Positions 5,270 through 7,204 of a stretch of 7,204 nt of DNA are shown in pieces. This DNA comes from Patescibacteria group bacterium. GTDB taxonomy: Bacteria > Patescibacteriota > Minisyncoccia > Phycocordibacterales > SBAW01. Location of the stretch: contig JAUPWA010000022.1 in assembly GCA_030916835.1 (NCBI GenBank), positions 1 to 7,204 of the forward strand. The letters run 5' to 3'. Each line of letters starts with the position of its first letter. The first letter of the stretch is position 1. Under the pieces are notes generated by a model that was given only the letters and a program-made list of their open reading frames with translations, had not been told where the DNA came from and did not search any database. Both the position numbers and the translations under genes were made by a program.

Positions 5270-6286
5270 TTACGAAATAATTTTTACTTCGTGTTCAATA
5301 CTGATACCGCACTCATTAAAAATTTTTTCACGCACACTGTTTGCAAGAGCACGCACCGCGCTCGCGCTCGTTCCTCGGCGCGCTGCGATAACGAGAGCTT
5401 GTTTTTCAAACAAACGCGCACCACCCTCACTATACCCTTTGAGGTGCAGCACGTGGTCAATGAGCCACCCAAGAGGAATTTTTACCCCATCAGTCTCCGG
5501 CATGCTAAACTGCGGCATCGCAGGATAACGTTCAAGAAGTTTGCGGGCTTCGTCTTTCGACACAATAGGGTTTTTAAAGAACGAGCCTGCACTCCCCTCC
5601 TTGAGCAAGTCGGGGAATTTGCCTTCACGAATATGTAACACGGCTTCTCGAATCGTTCGCAAGGGAGGGTTGGGTTGCTCAGCGAACATTTTTTGTAAAT
5701 CAGTATACGAAAGATCAGGTTGTGCTTGGTGCGAAAGCGCATACACGGCATGTATAACTATGTATTTCCCTGCTTCTAGAGTAAAAATGCTTTCTCGATA
5801 GCCAAATCGACACTCTGTAACATGCAATCGTTCAACTGTTTTGCTGTGCGTATTAAAAACATCCACGCCGGCGAAGGTTTGACTCTGCACTTGGCCGTAT
5901 GCACCAATGTTACCAACAACAGCTCCACCAACCGTGCCAGGAATACCTGATAGATTCTCTACACCCCAGAGATCCCTATCGATCACCTCGGACACAAATC
6001 CATCCCACGACTCTCCAGCCCCCACAGTAACAGTGGTTTGTGACCCTTCTATCTCATAGTCGATACCCTCAATTGCCACCTGTAGCACTAAGCCTCTAAA
6101 GCCTCGATCGTCTATGAGCACATTAGATCCTCCTCCAAGCACACAGACGGGCATATTCTTTTCATCTGCAAACGCAAGAGCCTCTTTGAGCTCATCTGTT
6201 GTGCCCACCCGGGCAAAGTATCGCGCAGGACCTCCTATCCCAAAGGTAGTGTGCGGTGCGAGCGGCACATGCTCTTCTATATACAT
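5270..6286 (-). CDS. murB: UDP-N-acetylmuramate dehydrogenase (MurB)
   Basis: MurB is a cytoplasmic FAD enzyme that reduces UDP-GlcNAc-enolpyruvate with NADPH to UDP-N-acetylmuramate, an early committed step of peptidoglycan synthesis. The 338 residues cover the whole family. The FAD-binding part has HTTFGIGGPA (12-21), VLGGGSNVLI (49-58) and SGIPGTVGGAVVGNIGAYG (113-131). The substrate domain has FGYRESIF (161-168, catalytic Arg164), GSAGSFFKNP (231-240, proton-donor Ser235) and the C-terminal IEHEVKI, whose Glu331 or Glu333 is the expected catalytic acid. The Tyr-containing loop around LSYTDL and the overall length suggest the type I, E. coli-like class, with moderate confidence. The ATG at 6286 is supported by the usual start of the family and by TATACT exactly six bases upstream. 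It follows a terminator and is probably transcribed alone or into the small unit downstream. Confidence 0.98.
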   Translation of the reverse strand: MYIEEHVPLAPHTTFGIGGPARYFARVGTTDELKEALAFADEKNMPVCVLGGGSNVLIDDRGFRGLVLQVAIEGIDYEIEGSQTTVTVGAGESWDGFVSEVIDRDLWGVENLSGIPGTVGGAVVGNIGAYGQVQSQTFAGVDVFNTHSKTVERLHVTECRFGYRESIFTLEAGKYIVIHAVYALSHQAQPDLSYTDLQKMFAEQPNPPLRTIREAVLHIREGKFPDLLKEGSAGSFFKNPIVSKDEARKLLERYPAMPQFSMPETDGVKIPLGWLIDHVLHLKGYSEGGARLFEKQALVIAARRGTSASAVRALANSVREKIFNECGISIEHEVKIIS

Positions 6287-6292
6287 ATCGTG

Positions 6293-6298
6293 AGTATA
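6293..6298 (-). promoter_or_regulatory. -10 box (TATACT) of murB, leaderless spacing
   Basis: On the minus strand TATACT (5 of 6 to TATAAT) is followed by six bases (CACGAT) and the murB ATG. The region 17 bp upstream is T-rich (TTTTTC) and lies inside the end of the preceding terminator, so no convincing -35 element is present. Confidence 0.6.
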
Positions 6299-6313
6299 CG
6301 TCTGTTACCACAA

Positions 6314-6346
6314 ACGAAAAACCCCAGCAGGTGCGGGGGTTTTCGT
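6314..6346. terminator. Intrinsic terminator after the Ig-like/peptidoglycan-binding gene
   Basis: ACGAAAAACCCC at 6314-6325 pairs with GGGGGTTTTCGT at 6335-6346 with one A-G mismatch, and a further GC/GC step encloses an AGGT loop. On the minus strand the stem ends GGGGTTTTTCGTTTG, a good U-tract. It lies 37 bases after the stop of the gene at 6383 and just before the murB promoter; the A-rich left arm allows action in both directions. Confidence 0.85.
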
Positions 6347-6382
6347 GAACCATTGTGCTTTGGTTGATTCTCTTGAGTATAT

Positions 6383-7204
6383 TTAGAACATCATAACCTT
6401 TGTCGTACTCACAGCAGAGCTTGCATTTGAGCCTGCGATAGGTGCACAACGCAATTCAAACGTGGTCGCTTGTTGAATGTTATTCACCGTCAAGTACGTA
6501 ATACCTGAGTACGGCGACACGTTCGCAGAAGCCGTATCCAGGAAAGTCGATCCAACTGCTGTGGTTGCTTTGACGGTGCAGCCTGAGGTGGTCTTTGCCA
6601 ACCATGTCAGCACAGTGAGATCTCCAGGGTCAAGCGTGGTTGGTGAGGAGTAGAAGAAGCTTATAGTTGGTGCTGGACCACTTGTTTGGCTAGGCGCAGT
6701 CGGGGTGGGTGTTGGAGTAGGTGTAGGCGTCGGAGTTGTAGTCTGCGTCACCGGAGCCTGATAGTTAACCGTTACGGTGCGTGTTGCAGCACCACCCGTA
6801 GCACCTACGAGTGCGGTGCAGGTGAGCTGGTAGGTGGTTGACTGTGTGATAGCAGGTGTCGTTGCTGAAGCAGAGCTGGTGTAGCTTACTGCGCGCATAT
6901 CACCAGAGATTGGTGAGACGGTACATGACGCGGTGTTGCTTGCTGACCACGCGAGAGCTGCCGCATTTCCACCTACCACAGTGGTTGGTGATGCAGTAAA
7001 CGAACTTATGGATGGATTAGGGACGGTTTGGGTTGGGGCGGGGGTTTCTGTGGGAGTTGGTGTTGGTGTTGGCGTGGGAGTAGGCGCTGGCGTATCCACA
7101 GTCTGCGGAGTGCAGGCAATAGCAGCACGAGTCTTAGGACCAAGGATGCCGTATGCAGAGTCGCTTGCAGAGGTAATAAGACCAAGGGCTAGCTGGAGCT
7201 TCCC
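6383..7204 (-). CDS. Secreted protein: peptidoglycan-binding domain, Thr-Pro linkers and two Ig-like domains; C-terminal part only
   Basis: The frame is open at the right edge and gives 273 residues before TAA. The first visible residues, GKLQLALGLITSASDSAYGI then LGPKTRAAIA, are the end of a peptidoglycan-binding (PG_binding_1-like) domain, so the GTG at 7099 is not the true start. Next come a Thr-Pro linker (about residues 36-63), an Ig-like domain (about 64-149), a second Thr-Pro linker (150-180) and a second Ig-like domain (181-273). Each Ig-like domain has a Cys pair (visible-numbering 94/129 and 209/253) in SCTV...LTC and GCTV...LRC contexts, suggesting disulfides and an extracytoplasmic location. 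The protein ends directly after the second domain, with no membrane anchor or sortase motif. Similar wall-binding, Pro/Thr-linked proteins are common in Parcubacteria. A cell-surface or attachment role is inference. Confidence 0.85.
   Translation of the reverse strand, partial: GKLQLALGLITSASDSAYGILGPKTRAAIACTPQTVDTPAPTPTPTPTPTPTETPAPTQTVPNPSISSFTASPTTVVGGNAAALAWSASNTASCTVSPISGDMRAVSYTSSASATTPAITQSTTYQLTCTALVGATGGAATRTVTVNYQAPVTQTTTPTPTPTPTPTPTAPSQTSGPAPTISFFYSSPTTLDPGDLTVLTWLAKTTSGCTVKATTAVGSTFLDTASANVSPYSGITYLTVNNIQQATTFELRCAPIAGSNASSAVSTTKVMMF
6665..6757 (-). repeat. Low-complexity Thr-Pro linker repeat 2
   Basis: ACT/CCN-type codons alternate to give a (Thr-Pro) run in the middle of a 31-residue linker between the two Ig-like domains. 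Slippage-prone 6-bp repeats make its length likely to vary between strains. Confidence 0.75.
7016..7099 (-). repeat. Low-complexity Thr-Pro linker repeat 1
   Basis: A 28-residue Pro/Thr-rich linker joins the peptidoglycan-binding domain to the first Ig-like domain. It resembles the linker at 6665-6757 in both protein and DNA. Confidence 0.75.

Noticed and set aside
1..7204. CRISPR array, insertion sequence or toxin-antitoxin pair
   Set aside because: No regular spaced direct repeats, transposase frame, terminal inverted repeats with target duplication, or recognisable toxin or antitoxin were seen.

Overview
The window looks like a piece of a Patescibacteria (Candidate Phyla Radiation) chromosome, most likely a Parcubacteria-type lineage. 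The basis is indirect: a SecA with an insertion that I associate with this group, a secreted protein with a peptidoglycan-binding domain, Thr-Pro linkers and Ig-like domains, very tight gene packing, A/T-flanked GC-hairpin terminators, and almost no Shine-Dalgarno sites. TGA is used as a normal stop (secA and the DUF1653 gene end on it), which argues against the recoded Absconditabacteria/Gracilibacteria. Every gene I can support is on the minus strand, so transcription runs from high to low coordinates.

Layout, in the direction of transcription. (1) 7204-6383: C-terminal part of a secreted peptidoglycan-binding/Ig-like protein, closed by a terminator at 6314-6346. (2) 6286-5270: murB, a cytoplasmic peptidoglycan-precursor enzyme, with its own -10 box. 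(3) 5269-4958: about 310 bases without a conventional gene. They hold a weak promoter, a 75-nt structured element resembling a rearranged initiator tRNA, a small hairpin, a 15-codon Lys/Ala/Arg ORF, another hairpin and a strong bidirectional terminator. (4) 4916-1447: secA and a CapA-family metallophosphatase, overlapping by 4 bases. (5) 1446-1345: about 100 bases with only weak hairpins and a -10 box. (6) 1344-788: a DUF1653 gene and a YvlD-type membrane protein gene, also overlapping by 4 bases, ending in a 24-bp perfect palindrome. (7) 787-528: 260 bases without a supported gene, containing the palindrome and the promoter of the next gene. (8) 527-1: N-terminal part of a secreted Asp-box (BNR-like) repeat protein.

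The genes share a cell-envelope theme: export (SecA), wall precursor synthesis (MurB), an anchored CapA-like enzyme, a small membrane protein, and two secreted proteins that would be SecA clients.

The most interesting signals are two. First, each of the four genes that would begin a transcript (Asp-box gene, DUF1653 gene, secA, murB) has a -10-like hexamer ending exactly 6 bases before its ATG, which puts the expected transcription start on the A of ATG; the other two visible starts are in ATGA overlaps. This suggests leaderless translation as the rule here. Second, the murB-secA gap contains a tRNA-fMet-like but T-arm-less structured element followed by a tiny basic peptide ORF.
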